From: Chionoecetes opilio | Taxonomy: Eukaryota; Arthropoda; Malacostraca; Decapoda; Majidae | Assembly: GCA_016584305.1 (NCBI GenBank) | Contig: JACEEZ010020261.1 | Span: 1-64,000 of the forward strand | DNA: 64,000 nt | Direction of reading: 5' to 3' | Program-made: the position numbers and the translations under genes | Notes under the pieces: model-generated | What the model saw: only the letters and a program-made list of their open reading frames with translations | Databases searched by the model: none | What the model was told of the DNA's origin: nothing | Shown: one piece after another, positions 11,883 to 24,222 of the stretch | Layout: each line of letters opens with the position of its first letter | Numbering within the stretch: the stretch's first letter is position 1

Positions 11883-12309
11883 CAATAATTAAAAATGTCA
11901 ATTGCCTTGAGACGGATGCCTTTTTTTCAATACTTCCCGGATCGGATAGGCTTATTTTTTCCCAAATTTTTAGGATGTGGCTGGGATAGTTCACCATCAA
12001 GAGGGTATTTTTTTGACAAAAAATTGAAATTTAAGATACAAAGAGATGAATAGAAAAAAAAAATTGTATTTTCGGGAAATAGAGGAATAAATATATATTA
12101 ATCAAATTATGCTACTTTTTAAAACCTACCCGTTAGCATTCGAAAACACTGACGCAGCTTTTTTTTTTATTTTGATAGATTTTTTTTGCTTTATATTTAT
12201 GCCTATAGCATTTTTTTTTTTTTTATCCAAGGACGGGCCCAAGGGCACAAAAAAAAAGGGGTAAACAAACCCCGCATTTCCCAGCCCCTTAAAAAAGAAG
12301 ACTAAGAGA

Positions 12310-14012
12310 TAAAAAAAAAACGGGGGTGCCCAATATAGTGGGGAGGTCTTGTTACCTTCTTTTAAAAAGATCAAGTCATGGGAAAAGTGAAAAAATAGAA
12401 ACAGGAAGGGGTTTCCCCAGATTTTACCATGAAAGGGTAAAGAGAAAAAGATACTGTTTAACGAATAGATGACTTGGGTACCTACCTCGTGCTCCCCAAG
12501 ACTAAACGTTCCGGCCCATGGATCTACGAAAGTCCTCTCGCACACCCGTGGGGGGCAAATCGCGCTACACCTTCTATCTTCACCGCTATTATCCTTTTCG
12601 AAGTTTGAATAGGAGTGAAGTGTCTCCCTGCCATACCCTCGACTGCGGATGCGGATTCGGTACATCATGCTGGTTTTTGGGGCAACCGGGCTTTTCTGGT
12701 CATCTCCCCCAAGTCTATTGGGGGATGCGGGTGTCCTCCTTTAATCTCAACGCCAGTCCCTCATTTAAGATGTTAGTATGCCCCCAAAAGCCCCCCTAAA
12801 AAGTTTCCGTGCTGTGTCTTGTGTTTGAGGTCGAAACTTTACCATGGCAAAGAAGCTTAAAAGCTCCTTTGGGTTTTCGTTGAAGCTATAGGAGACGCAC
12901 CTTCCCTGCTAACGATTCTCCCCGCAAGGCCTAGACAGCGGTCCAGGGTTTCCCCCAGAATGTCCTTCTGAAAAAAGCCCTCCGCTTAAAAAGGGTCTTT
13001 CCTCTCGGGCTGAATTTCCCCAGTTTTGCCACTTTTGCCACATCGAGTTGGCCCTGTCTTTATGATGGTTCCAAATAGACGAAGGGGGATACGGTGCGTT
13101 TTCCCCACTTTTAACAAAGGGCTTACCTTCCAAGTTTTTCTCTGTTTTTCGGCTGAAAAAAGTGCTTTTTTATGCTTCAGGGCTATTCTTACTTTTCCGG
13201 ATGCCCTCTTTACAATTTTTTAGTGATTCTTGTAGTGCTCCAACACGTTAATTTTAACCCCCCATCCGTGGTCAATGCCTCCTGGAATGGCTTTATTGCT
13301 GAAGAGGCGAGGCCGGACGGTCATTTTTGTTGGGTACCCGCACATGTGGTTTGCCGGTAATGGGGAAGCTGATGCCTTGGCAAAAGCGCAGCTAGAAGAC
13401 CAGTTTACACATTTGCAGTGCGGGGCACGGACCTGTGCCGGCAAACCATAGACAGTTCAAACAGTCGGGAAGAAGTGGATTTCATAGGGCAAATATATGC
13501 GCGCCATCCCCCAAAGTATCGGGATGGAGCTATGCGGTCTCTCCCGGGGATGGGGGGACTCCTTGGACGATTTCGTATTGGGCACATTTAATCATGGGGG
13601 TTTTCATGGAGGGGGGGCCCCCCCTCCTATGAGATGTTTTTTTGGTCCCCTTTAAATGTGGGCACTTGTGGGCGAGGTCCCCTTTGGGGGGCCTACGTGT
13701 GCGTTTTTGTCCCGGGGGGCGGGGGACGGGGCTTACCGTCTCTCCCCCGGATTGGGGAAGGGGTTTTTCTCCCGGGACATGAATCCCTAATTTTTTGAGA
13801 AGGTGGCCCTTCTCAACAAGTATGATTTTTTTAATTTATTATTATTTTTTTTAATGTACTTTGTTTTTTATGTTTTCGTTATTTTAAAAATTTTTTAATT
13901 TTATCAAATTTTGTTTTTTTGTTTTTCTTTCATGTATCTTTTGGAAGAGGCGTCAAAAAAAAACCCCGCAGTTGCCGGCGCCTTAAAACTTAACAACAAT
14001 CAATAGTAACTT
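12310..14012 (+). pseudogene. I/Jockey-like LINE 3' half, D1 copy
   Basis: Corresponds to the D2 LINE. Recognisable pieces are ATGGATCTACGAAAGTCCTC near 12,518, the end of the reverse transcriptase around 12,600-12,760, an RNase H region near 13,040-13,460 and the Cys/His tail region near 13,600-13,800. It ends with GGCGCC, an A-rich run and CAATCAAT before AGTAACTTTC. Frames change every few dozen bases, much more than in D2. It cannot encode a protein. Confidence 0.65.
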
Positions 14013-15660
14013 TCAAAACAGAAAAGATATGCGTTCTAAAACCAAAAACGTTCTGGGGTGCCATGTTCGCCAAAAACAACCAAGGGCAAACACCCATCTT
14101 TTCGATCTTGACTTTTCAAAGGGAAATCCTTTTAGAGTCGTCCATTTCGGTTCTGTCTATTTTTGACATGAGAGAGGTGCGGGGTCTACTGTTCTGGGAA
14201 ATGACCCCAAATTGTCCCGTCCCTGGGGGATGTTTCACTGGCCGTAGATTCGAGCTGTTGACAAAAAACCTGCAAAAAAAGAAAAAACATTACCAACCGC
14301 CACATATAGTTTTAAAAATCGTTAGTAAATCTTGACTATTATGCTTTTCGGGTATTCTTAAATAACTTTCTTTTGTATTAATAAATTTCCCTTTAACCCA
14401 CTTGATTGTAATTCAGATATCAATCAATCCTGACGTGGGGAAGTTGGGGACATAAAAAAACGCGTCACAGTAAAAAAATAAAGCAAAATAGAAAACAAAG
14501 GGCATCACGTCCCCAATGAAATCTTTTATGGGGACAGACCAAGTGAAATATACACATCAAATTATCAATTTGCCTACAAATAAAAACATGATATACAAAG
14601 ATGATATTAAAACAAAAAATTTATTTGAGGACAACAAACAAGTCTTAAAAAATGTCTCACTAAACGAAATTTCATATCGAGCGACCACTTTTTCTACATT
14701 GACCCTTATCTTAGACTGTCTTGATTTTCTTCTTTGCCCTGATATAAGGGAAATCATTACTGCTATTTTTCTTGTAGCGTGGGGACATATTTTTTTAAAA
14801 CAGGGGGGGTCTTTTGAAAGGTTTTACCCAAATTGCGTTGAAAGTTTTTCCCCGGGGGAAGGGTGACGTTTCTGTTCAGGTAAGAAGGCAGACTTCTTGA
14901 AAAATTTGCTGGGGTTCTCAGGGTGAAGTTTAGACTTTCGTGTCCTCCCTGTACGTCTTCCTCGCGGTTTATGTGCCCCTACCCAAACCTACAAATTTTT
15001 AAGTGGTAATTTTGGGAAACCCTATTTGCCTACATTTTTTTCACACAGGGAAACAAGTTTTATCAGGGGAAAATTAAAAACAAAGTGATGGGAAAAAACC
15101 CCCGCAATTTGGGTTTTAAAGTACCAAGTCCTTTTCCGCCCTATTTTATTTTTTTTTTTTCCAACCTTTACGATCCCGTAGATACCCTAAAACGTAATTA
15201 AAAGTGGGGGAGAGACCCTTCCCCCCTACCCAACAAATTGGGACATGGCGGGAATGCGGATTTTTGGGGGGGAAAAACGAAATGCCTCGTGACGATGCCA
15301 CTTGATGCCTCCTCTCTCTTTCTTTTCGCCCCAGATGGATTTTTCCTGCATTGAAAGACAAACGAAGACAATCATCTTGCCATAATGTGGGCCTCAATGC
15401 CAATTATTGGAAAATACATGAGCGTCCTTCACTACCCCATTGCCCCCCTATTGGGCCAAAGTTTATCCAAAAAAAATTCTTTTAGCGGCCCCCATATAGC
15501 GGGAAAGGGTTTGGAGGTCTAAAAATTACCCCCGATGGGAAAAAGATCCAGCACCCAATAAAAACAAAAACCCCTTATGCTAAAATGAAATGAACCCCCC
15601 AGTGACGGGGGGGATGCCCAGTTCTTGACGGGCTTTTTTTGGCCGTGTCTTATCCAAGAT
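14013..15660. other. D1 flank between LINE and Harbinger piece
   Basis: Aligns to 24,223-26,064 and, inverted, to 55,145-56,955. No gene. The hairpin seen in D2 and D4 is half missing here: only the right arm, ATATCGAGCGACC near 14,680-14,695, remains. Confidence 0.6.
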
Positions 15661-15664
15661 CTAT

Positions 15665-16530
15665 ATTCTAAGGCCCGTCCCCCACTGCGGGCAGTGCCCC
15701 TCACCGGCAAAAGCCCGCGGCACACCGAAACTGTTGTCCCACAGCAGAGCCCTGGGCCCGTCGAGGCGAGCAGCTGGGCACCAGGCAGTGTACGCAAAAA
15801 AGCGAAGCAAGAAGGCCGTAAGAAGCTAAAAATGTGCCCAAATCATTGCTATGTGCCTGAAAAAGACAAAGGACAAGGGGGAAAAAAAAGTGGTGCAAAA
15901 ACTGGAAGTAAAAGAAAACAGTTGGAAGCATGTTTCGATTTTCGAGAATTGCAAGATGGAATATGCGTGACTTTTTAAAACCCAGGGGGAATGGGGGCCC
16001 CCAAAACATTCTATAAACTCTTGCGAAAGTAACACCAAAAAGAGAAAAGCAGGAACCCCGAATGAGGGACGCATAAACCCCTTTTGACTTCTCTTTTTTT
16101 AGTTCCCGTCTGTGTTGGTTTGGGAGTGTGTCTATTTTTTTTTCTAAACTCATCCACTGTCAGGACAACCCACATCTTTCATTTCCTTTGCGATACTCTG
16201 GAAAGCAGCGCTTTTTTTTCGTCTTGTAATGTCCTTTCACTTTCCATAGGGACGAGTGTTTTTCCCAAAAGTTCAATTAGGTGAAAGGGTCGCATATTTT
16301 ACCCTGATTCTTTTGGGCGGAGGGGGAGCATATGTTCTGAGTGACGTAGTGAAATTCCCGAAAAATGACAATCAGGTCCAAAGATCCCAGTACCCGTAGT
16401 TTGGCAGGAGCACGCCAGGGGATGCCGGTGAAAACGCTCACCACCCTCAGGGATTTTTTTATTTGCCCGCGGGACATGCGGTGAGCCCCCAACAGGCAAA
16501 CTGCTCGCTTGTGCCCAGGGCATTGCCGGG
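15665..16530. mobile_element. PIF/Harbinger deletion derivative, D1 copy
   Basis: Left terminal region AAGGCCCGTCCCCCACT corresponds to the D2 terminus at 26,068. Remnants of a transposase N-terminus lie on the plus strand (about 15,820-16,060) and of a MADF-type protein on the minus strand (about 16,080-16,290). The right terminus is lost: the copy stops in GGGCATTGCC and joins sequence equivalent to 29,455. Confidence 0.6.
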
Positions 16531-16984
16531 CCCCTAGCCCCAGTCAGGAAAGGGGATTTAAAAAAAAAGAAGGGGGCAAAAAAAAATTAAGTCATAGGGA
16601 GTCAGGGGCCCATGGCACGCAATCCTTTCCAAAAACTATAGCGTCCTCCCACTGTTGGTAAAAATTCCACTATATTATTTGGTGGTTCAAAAAAACGATT
16701 TTTAAAGCGTGAATTTAAGTGTGATACTTGTGATAAGGATGTTTGGGAAAAAAACCCCATATCAAATGATTTTTTTCTGGGGAAATGCCAAAAAGTCCCC
16801 CTAAAGTATAAATCCAGAAATAAATGTACTGTTTTTTTGGAAAATACTGAGTAAAGTATAAGTATTTGTACTTGGAAGACTGTATATTACTCTTTTTTTT
16901 TTTTTTTTTTACTTTCACAAAAAGATGCATAAAAAAAGGAGGTTTTTGTTACCCTAATTTTATATATTCATTCACTGTGGGCTG

Positions 16985-17085
16985 GGGTGCGGTCTTCGGG
17001 TGGGATATCCTGGGGGACGGTTCTTCAGGGGGAAATCTGGGGTACGATCTTCAGGTGGCATTCTGGGGTGACGGATCTTCAGGGT
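16985..17085. repeat. 31-bp minisatellite (D1)
   Basis: Three or four imperfect units of GACGGTTCTTCAGG-GGGATATCTGGG type, equivalent to 29,922-30,025 and also found at 29,290-29,395. Confidence 0.7.
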
Positions 17086-17324
17086 CCAACAAACTTTCCG
17101 AAGTAACAGTATATTTTTTATTTTTAAAACTTTTTTTGGTAAGGGGGAAAATTACTCTGGAAAGAAACTTTTCCCCCGAATACCCCCGGGGTTTTGACAA
17201 ACCGCGGCCTCTTTGCCCTCGGTGTCCCCCCCCTCGCCGATCACCCCCCTGGGTGAAAAAAGGCATCGCGTGAGGGGCCCTTTCTACGGCAATCTCTTCT
17301 CCCCGTCCCTCCGTAGCTACTTCC

Positions 17325-17850
17325 AGCACCACAGTACGCACACGTCCTGGTAAATAGCTTAAAAAGTAGTATTTTTGTGGTAAATAAGTGGGAAAAGGCG
17401 GGGGGGGGGGGGGAGGGGGAAGGCGCTGGGGTGGGGAAAGGTTGGGTGGGGCACGACCTGGATCCTTTCCCTCCCCATGGGGCAGATGGATAAAATAAAA
17501 AAGAAACATACCCTCTGCGCATGCGCAGATGGAAGAAGACACATATTATACTTGGACCCCTTTATACCATTGGCAGGAGGAGTGCCCAAGTAGTCTATCT
17601 TCCACTCCGTAAACAGGGCCTTTTTACGGCAATCTTTCTCTCCTGTCTCTCCAGAAACCCCACAGAAACCGCACACGTCCTGGTTAATAGTTTATAAAGC
17701 AGATACTTGTGATAAAAATTAAAAAGGAAAGGCGGGGGGGGGTGAATAAGGGTGCTCGAGTCTATCGACTCCGGCCATGGGGTGGGGGCACGACCTGGAA
17801 GCTCTTACCTCCCACGCGGCGGCTGGATAAAATAAAAAAAATTTATCGAA
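17325..17850. repeat. Tandem repeat of about 340-370 bp with poly-G tract (D1)
   Basis: Two units begin at CACAGTACGCACACGTCCTGG (17,330) and at GAAACCGCACACGTCCTGG (about 17,663). Each carries a TTAATAG/AAATAGCTTA segment, a G-rich run (G15 or so at 17,398-17,424) and a GGGGCACGACCTGG...GGATAAAATAAAA segment. Matches 34,076-34,690 in D2. Confidence 0.7.
17515..17528. promoter_or_regulatory. NRF-1-like palindrome CTGCGCATGCGCAG
   Basis: A perfect 14-bp palindrome matching the known NRF-1 type core GCGCATGCGC. It recurs in the equivalent repeat at 34,278-34,291 and at 35,641-35,654. Whether it binds anything is unknown. Confidence 0.45.
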
Positions 17851-18492
17851 ATCAGAGCCTGCTATGGTTCGCCACACGGAGAAAAGACGGTATACTAAAG
17901 AAAGACTGGAAAGTTTCAAATAAGGGTGTAGTAAAGGCTAACTGGTTACTCTTTAGTTCTTTCGTCCACTAATGGGGGCGTTGCGTCATTGAGCTATGAT
18001 TTTCAAAAGACATAAAGACATTTTAAAGACATTTTACAATGCAATATGTAGATTAGGAAAATGTTTTACTACATTGCCTGGAAATCACCCTACACGGATG
18101 AATCGTTGATGTTTCCCCACCATGTAAAGGAAACCAAAACGTCATTTTTGGGAAATTCTTAATTTACGTAAAACAAATGGAACAAAAAAAAACCCGTGGT
18201 TCTTTTTTTAGATATGTCAAATAGACACCCAAAGGGAAAATTTGTGGCAGAAATTAAAAAACCGTAAATTTAAAAAATTTTAGGTGGTGCCGTTGCAAAA
18301 TCAGTATCGTAACTTTTGGCAATCATCATCTCGGGGTTTTTTACAATTTTTCATCTTTGAAACAATCGGAGTCCGTTTGTCCCCTCTTTGGCATGTGGTG
18401 GTGGCAAGACGTGTAGGGTCCCGTCCTCCACCGAAAATTTACTGCTACTACCGCTTCCCTGACCGCGAACTACACTCGTTTTACTGTGTGCA

Positions 18493-18496
<4 letters not shown>

Positions 18497-18530
<34 letters not shown>

Positions 18531-18582
18531 ATATATATATATATAATATAATTATATTATATATAATATATGACACCAATTC
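18497..18582. repeat. AT microsatellite (D1)
   Basis: Long run of TA dinucleotides, equivalent to 35,335-35,412 in D2. Confidence 0.9.
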
Positions 18583-18834
18583 CCCTAATAATTAATATTT
18601 TCCCTGAAATAATAGAAAAAAAAAGGCTAGCAACATCTGGAACCACTGGGTATTTTCGTCCATCAAAAGAGGGGGGCTCTAAACCAAGAAAACGATGTAT
18701 CTGGCTCGTTCTGGTACACTTATTTGTTATTTGGATAGGGAAAATTTTTCCCCTCTTCTTTAGATACCGTCTTTTACGAGAGCACAGTCCTCTGGCGGGA
18801 TGCGCAGATTGGAAGTAACGCATTATCCTGGGGG

Positions 18835-19015
18835 GCGCCCCGTTTACCACACCTCGTAACCAACCATCCATCGGGGACTCTACACATAGCCCCCGTGTGT
18901 GTAGTAATACATTTTTTTTTTATAAAGTGTGTAAAATTGTGGGGTTTCGGTGTCACGTTTTCACCAGTTGCCCCTGCACAAAACTGTCTTAGGCTTTGGC
19001 GTCTAAATTGGGCGG
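18835..19015 (+). repeat. Repeat R, 5' part (D1)
   Basis: Contains CATCCATCGGG, CCCCCGTGTGTGTA, GTGTAAAATTGTGG and CACAAAACTGTC in the same order as 35,690-35,870 and 40,305-40,500. Homology fades after about 19,015, and low-complexity AT sequence follows. Confidence 0.65.
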
Positions 19016-19149
19016 GGCCGAAACGATTTTCCGGAATCGTTCCCACGATTCCACCACATAGGCAGTGGGAATCGATTTTACTCAAAAGGAACGTTCCTCG
19101 GGAAACGATTTCCCCAGATATTTCACATTTTATTCATATGTAAACGTGG

Positions 19150-19600
19150 CAGGTAGAGATGTTTAAAAATATATAATAATATATATATAAAAATAAAATA
19201 TAAAAAAAATAATTTTATATAAATAATAATATATATTTTAAAAATAAAATAATAATTATTTTAAATAAAAAATATAATATTATATTGTAAAAATATAAAT
19301 ATTTAAAATATAATATTTATATATTATAATATATAAATAAATAAAATTGAATAATATAAATTTTGTTTATATTAAAATTTTTTAATAAATATTTTAAATA
19401 AATATAATATAATATATAATTATAATATTTTTAAATTTTTAATATAAAAATTTTTAAATTTAAATTTCAATTTCAAAAATAAGAAAAAAAACGATACTAC
19501 TACTACTATTACTACTAAAATAAAAAAAGAAGAAGAAAAGTAAAAAAATAAAATTAAAGTAATAGTAATAATGATAATAAAAATGCTCCATAAATTTTGG
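19150..19600. repeat. Low-complexity AT tract
   Basis: Almost only A and T for 300 bases, then short ACT/ATA triplet runs near 19,495-19,515. It separates D1 from D2. No gene is possible. Confidence 0.9.
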
Positions 19601-20370
19601 GGCGCAGAAAGGGAGGATAATGTAAGAGTCACGGAAAGGAACGAAGATCTCTCGGGACGCAGGAGAGGAAACGATTCAGAATCGTCTGGCTAAATGAGGT
19701 CCTCCCATGCGGCGCGCGAGGCAAAGGTAGAGGCAGAGGGGGAGCGCGAAGGAAAAGGGCGAAAACGATTCCGGAAATTTCCCCCCCCCCTCCCCCCCTT
19801 CCCCCCCTTTCCCAAAAAATTTTTCCGAGGGCCCCTTTGTGTTACTGGAACTACGCCAGTGACCAGCAGGGTTCGCCTTCCGTTCTCCACACCAAGGACG
19901 CGAAGAGAGACATAAGAATCTGCAACACTTTTTGAGCAAGCGGTAAGCAACAAGGACCCCTGGGCAGCCACTACAGCCCCTGTGGAGAGCGCACTTCGGT
20001 TCACAGGGATCACAGACACAGTGTACAGTTCAGCTACTCAGTTAACGAAACAGCATTTGAAACGGAAGCACTGGCACAAAATTCCCGCTCAATGTACTGT
20101 CCGGTTCAGAAGGAAAAGTTGAAAGGGAAAGTTGCGAAGTGAGGAGGAAGATGGAGGTGGCGGTGAGCTGCAGGGACAAATAGAACGAAAAGAAGAGGGG
20201 TGGAAAAGGAGGAAGAGGCGACACAAAAGAAGAAAAATGTGTCTAGAATGCTGAGTGAGCCAAGAGAAGGGAAACGAGGCAAATATAAGTAAGGGAGGGG
20301 AGAACGTTAGGAAAAACAAGAAAAAAAAGCCGAACGCCATACACAGTCTACAGGATGCGTATATCAAACA

Positions 20371-21858
20371 ATAAGAGTTTTCAAAAGCTAAGTCGCCAGG
20401 ATGTCTCGCGCATCTCACATCCTCTGCTCTTTGAGGCACGTATGATCTATTCATTTACCGAAAATTCTCTACTTCTTTGAGGGACATATCAGAATTATTA
20501 CTATCAATACAGCAAACTGAAACAGTTCTAATAAAAAATGTGGTTTATCATTTTATTGTCTGCGCTTGGTGAAACTATTGGCAAAACAATTGAATACCTG
20601 AAAACTCAATCTTTTTAAACTCGCTTTTCATGAAAAAACGCAAGTTTGAATCAGATGAGCTGCAGAAATATCTACTTGAATGTAAGCATTCACTGAGTAC
20701 CTATTTCTGGGTGTATATGTCGCTCTTACGACGAAACATTTACCAAAACAGAGTGTGGCGTTTCAGCATCTCCACAGAAACCATTTCCCCGGCAGGATCT
20801 GCTATCACCACTTTCCTGTGACACCACACGGGGAGGGGACTCAGCTCAGCGCCGCGGCGGCCGCCGCCAGCTCCGTACCTCACGGTTTTAGCATATCTTT
20901 TGATACTCTAATTCTCAATACCAGCAGAGGCCTGTCATCCTAACTCTCATCACCCGCAGATTATCTCATCACACTCTCTACCTGTACTGGAATATTTCGT
21001 GGCAATCCGCCTCACCCACATACCGTTTCCAAGAAAAGGAGAACTTTCGTCTCCTTATTCCGTGCTTTGACTTGTGCCTGTTGTTGTGTTGGGGCGGAGG
21101 AGGGAGTGGCGCGTGTAGTTACGTGACAGCCGTGCAGTCACTAGTACAGTGAGTAGTAGTAGCTGGGGTAATAAAGCCGTGCACGCAGTAAATGTCTCCT
21201 TGCAGTCCTTCCCGTTCTCCTCCATACCCTGAACCGTTAGTGTGACTAAGTTTGGGAGGGTGGGTTGCCCCCCCCCCCCTCCTTGTTAAATAGGATAAAC
21301 CAGAGGACATAAGGTATTCAGAGGGAAGGGTTGTGATGATTGATTCCGAGGAAAAAAAAATTTGAGGTGGAGCGGCTAAAGAAAGAATTAGCGGCGGCGG
21401 GAAATAGTAAACAAACATTTTGGAAATATCTAGGATCCCGGACTGTGGTGAAGGTGAAGCACTTAAAATACTTCCTGGTTAAATGTTAGTCGCAAGGGGA
21501 CAGACGGGACACACCTAAAAACAGGACTCAGTGACTGCTTACATACAAGTAGATATCCTGAAGCCTCATTCTGCTGAACTTGCGGTTTTTTTACATGAAA
21601 AGCGATTTTAAAGATTGAGTTCAAGTATTCAAATTGTCTTTGCCAATATCTTTCAACCAAGTGCAGGCAAAATACAATGATAAACTACATTTTTATTAAG
21701 AACTGTTGCCGTTGTTGTATTGAAGGGTAATTCTGATATGTCCCGAAAAAGCACAGGGAATTACGGTAAATGATAGCATCATTCAGGCTGAAAGTGCAGA
21801 GGATGTGACAGCCCGAGCAGAGACAGGCTTGGAGCGTAAGCTTATAGAAAACTCCCCA
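20371..21858. mobile_element. Foldback MITE, D2 copy
   Basis: The left arm begins AGAGTTTTCAAAAGCTAAG and the right arm ends GAAAACTCCCC. The arms, roughly 20,371-20,770 and 21,470-21,858, are reverse complements with shared landmarks: CATCCTCTGC, ATGATC...ATTTACCG, GGACATATCAGAATTA, GATTTTTAAAGATTGAG-like and CATTCACTGAGT. The 0.7-kb centre shows a GC-rich GCGGCGGCCGCCGCC stretch near 20,853 but no gene. It is non-autonomous, and the autonomous partner is not in the window. Confidence 0.8.
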
Positions 21859-21860
21859 TA

Positions 21861-21963
21861 CCTGTGTGTGTGTGTGTGGCTGTGTAGTATGTGTGTGGCT
21901 GTGTGTGTGTGGCTGTGTGGGGTGGGGGTGGCTGTTGTGTGTGTGTGTGTGTGTGTGTGTGTT
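21861..21963. repeat. GT microsatellite (D2)
   Basis: TG repeats interrupted by TGGCTGTG units, directly after the MITE end. Confidence 0.9.
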
Positions 21964-22419
21964 TTATTGGTGTGTGGTTTGCAATTAATTAGAATGGACC
22001 GTGTGGAGCCAATTTTCAATACTTGCGGATAGCGGATACGGCTTATCTATTTTCCAATATTTACGGAGGTGGCTGATGGATAGCTCAGCCATCAGATTGG
22101 TATTTGTTTAGACAAATAATTGAAATGTAAGATACTAAGAGATGAATAGAAATATATAATTGATATGTTTCAGAAATAGGGAAATACCTATTATATTATT
22201 AATCAAAATTATGTACAATTTCAACTATTCCGTTAGCACTTGCAAACACTGACGCAGCAGTTTTTTTTTATTTGATTAGATTTTTCTTTGCTTTCATATT
22301 ATGCCTATAGCACTTTTTTTTTTTTATCACAAGGAGATGGCCAAGGGCACAACAAAAATGGGTAACCAAAGCGCTTATTGCCAGTCCTTATAAAGAAGAC
22401 TAAGAGAATAAAATAAAAA

Positions 22420-24222
22420 CAGGGGTAGACCAATATAGTTCGGGAGGTGTCTTGTTACTCTCTTTGAAAAGATTCAAGTCATAGAAAGTGGAAAAATAGA
22501 AACAAGAAGAGACGTTCCAGAGTTTACCAGTGAAAGGGATGAAAGAGTAAAGATACTGATTAAACTGAATAGACTGACTTGGGTATATCACCTTCGTGCT
22601 CTCAGATAACTGCCTCCGGAACCATGGATCTACTGAAAGTCCTCTCGCACACCAGGGGGGGCTAATCGCGCTACACTTCTTCTATCTTCACCGGCCTCAC
22701 TTATCCTTCGAAGCTTGAATATGGATGTGAAGGTACTCCTCTGCCACACCCATCGACTGCGGATGCTGGATTCGGTTACATCATGCTGGGGTCCGTCTGG
22801 CAACCGGGGCGTTTTGGTCATCTCCCATCCCAAGTCTATGGTGGATGCTGGTGCCTCCCATGAGACTTCACGCCAGTCCATCCTGTTAAGATGTTAGTAT
22901 CGCCTACAACGCATCCCCTGACTCAATAGCTTGCCGTGCTGTGTCTTGTGATTGAGGATCGCAACGTACCATGGGCGAAAGAAAGCTTAACAAAGATCCT
23001 TGGTCTTTCCGATTGACAGCTATTATGGCGAGACGATATCCTCCCTCTTAACGATTCTGCCCGCATAGGCCTACGACAGTCGGTCCAATGGCTTCTCCCA
23101 GAAGGTCCTTCTGAAAAAGCCTCCGCTCTCAAAAAAGGTCTTTACCTCTCAGGCTGAACGTGCCCAGTATTTCGACCACTTTTGCACAATAAGAGGTCGG
23201 TCCCTGTCTTTACTGATGGTTCCAAATCAGACGAAGGAGTTGGATACGGTGTCGCTATTCCCATCGTTTTAAACAAAGGCGTCAGCCTTCCAAGTGTTCA
23301 TCTGTTTTTACCAGCTGAAATAAGTTGCTATTTTTATATGCTCTCATGGCTATTCTTACTCTTCCGGATGTCTCTTTTACAATTCTTTAGTGAATTCTTG
23401 TAGTGCTCTTCAATCACTGTGTAATTTTAACTCTCCCCATCGCCTTGGTCAAAATGCTCATCCTGAATTGTCTTTACTGCTCAAGAGGCGAGGCCGGACG
23501 GTAAGCTTTTTGTTGGGTACCGGCACATGTAGGTGTGCCGTGTATAATGAGGAAGCTGATGCCTGGCAAAACTGCCAGCTAGAGACCAGATCTATCACAT
23601 TTTGGCAGTGCCGGCTATTGACCTGAGTTCGCAAATCATAGATTCGTTCACAACAGTTGGGCAGAACGTTGGATTACTATAGGGCAAAAATATACTGCGC
23701 CGCCATCCGCCAAAGTATCGAGGATGGAGCTACTGCGGTCTTCCCGGAGATGGAGACTGCCTTTGCACGATTGCGTATTGGTCCACACTCTCTATACTAA
23801 TGAGTTCATCATGGAGGGGGACACCCTCCTTAATGAGATGATTGTTGTTTTCCCCTTAACTGTGCGGCACTTGCTGGTCGAGTGTCCCAGTCTGAGGGAC
23901 CTACGTGTGCAATTTTTGTCCCGGCTGGTCGCGGGGTCGGACGGTGATTACCGTCTCTCCCTGCATTGGGAGAGAGGTGTTTCTCTCCGGGAAATGAAGG
24001 CCATACTTTATGAGAAGGCTGGCCTTCTCAACAAGTTTGATGTTTTTAATATTCACTTATGATTGTTTTAATGTACTCTTGTTCTTGTATGTATTTCGTT
24101 TTTTAAAATATTTTAATTATATTTAAATTTAGTTTTTTAGTTTTATTTCATGTATTATGTAAGCAGGCGTCCAATAACCTCGCAGTTGCGGCGCTTAAAA
24201 CTAATAATCAATCAATCAATAG
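22420..24222 (+). pseudogene. I/Jockey-like non-LTR retrotransposon, 3' half (D2)
   Basis: In order: the end of the reverse transcriptase with an LTWVYHLRALR phrase near 22,575, MDLLKVLSHT near 22,625, and an LDSV...RRQSILLRC-type segment near 22,750-22,890; the RNase H start FTDGSKSDEGVGYG at about 23,209; a second active-site block SDSCSALQSL near 23,393; WVPAHVG and ALAK near 23,515-23,570; and a Cys/His tail with VRHLLVECPSL near 23,865. A stop follows at 24,062, then a 3' UTR and (ATCA)n ending at 24,222. The enzyme would nick and copy its own RNA at the insertion site. Several single-base indels and the missing 5' half make it dead. The RNase H plus C-terminal zinc motif points to I/Jockey/R1-like clades. 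The exact clade needs alignment. Confidence 0.8.

Larger units (their letters stand above)
9925..19015 (+). repeat. Block D1: smeared tandem copy of D2
   Basis: From TGAGGGCCCC onward this block follows 19,825-35,870 element by element and in the same order: leader, MITE, GT tract, LINE, flank, Harbinger piece, minisatellite, tandem repeat, AT tract and the 5' part of R. It lacks two stretches present in D2, 27.0-29.45 kb and 30.29-34.07 kb. Homopolymers are inflated and many bases are replaced by copies of a neighbour, so frames that are partly open in D2 are shattered here. It is either a second genomic copy, an alternative haplotype, or uncorrected reads. Confidence 0.85.

Noticed and set aside
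15519..16153. Frames of 90-150 codons on both strands across the D1 Harbinger piece
   Set aside because: The only protein resemblance is to the transposase and MADF fragments. The longer frames are antisense or terminal-repeat sequence.
16866..17542. Pro-rich frames of 135-163 codons near the poly-G tract
   Set aside because: They are translations of G- and C-run repeats and are not kept in the D2 counterpart.
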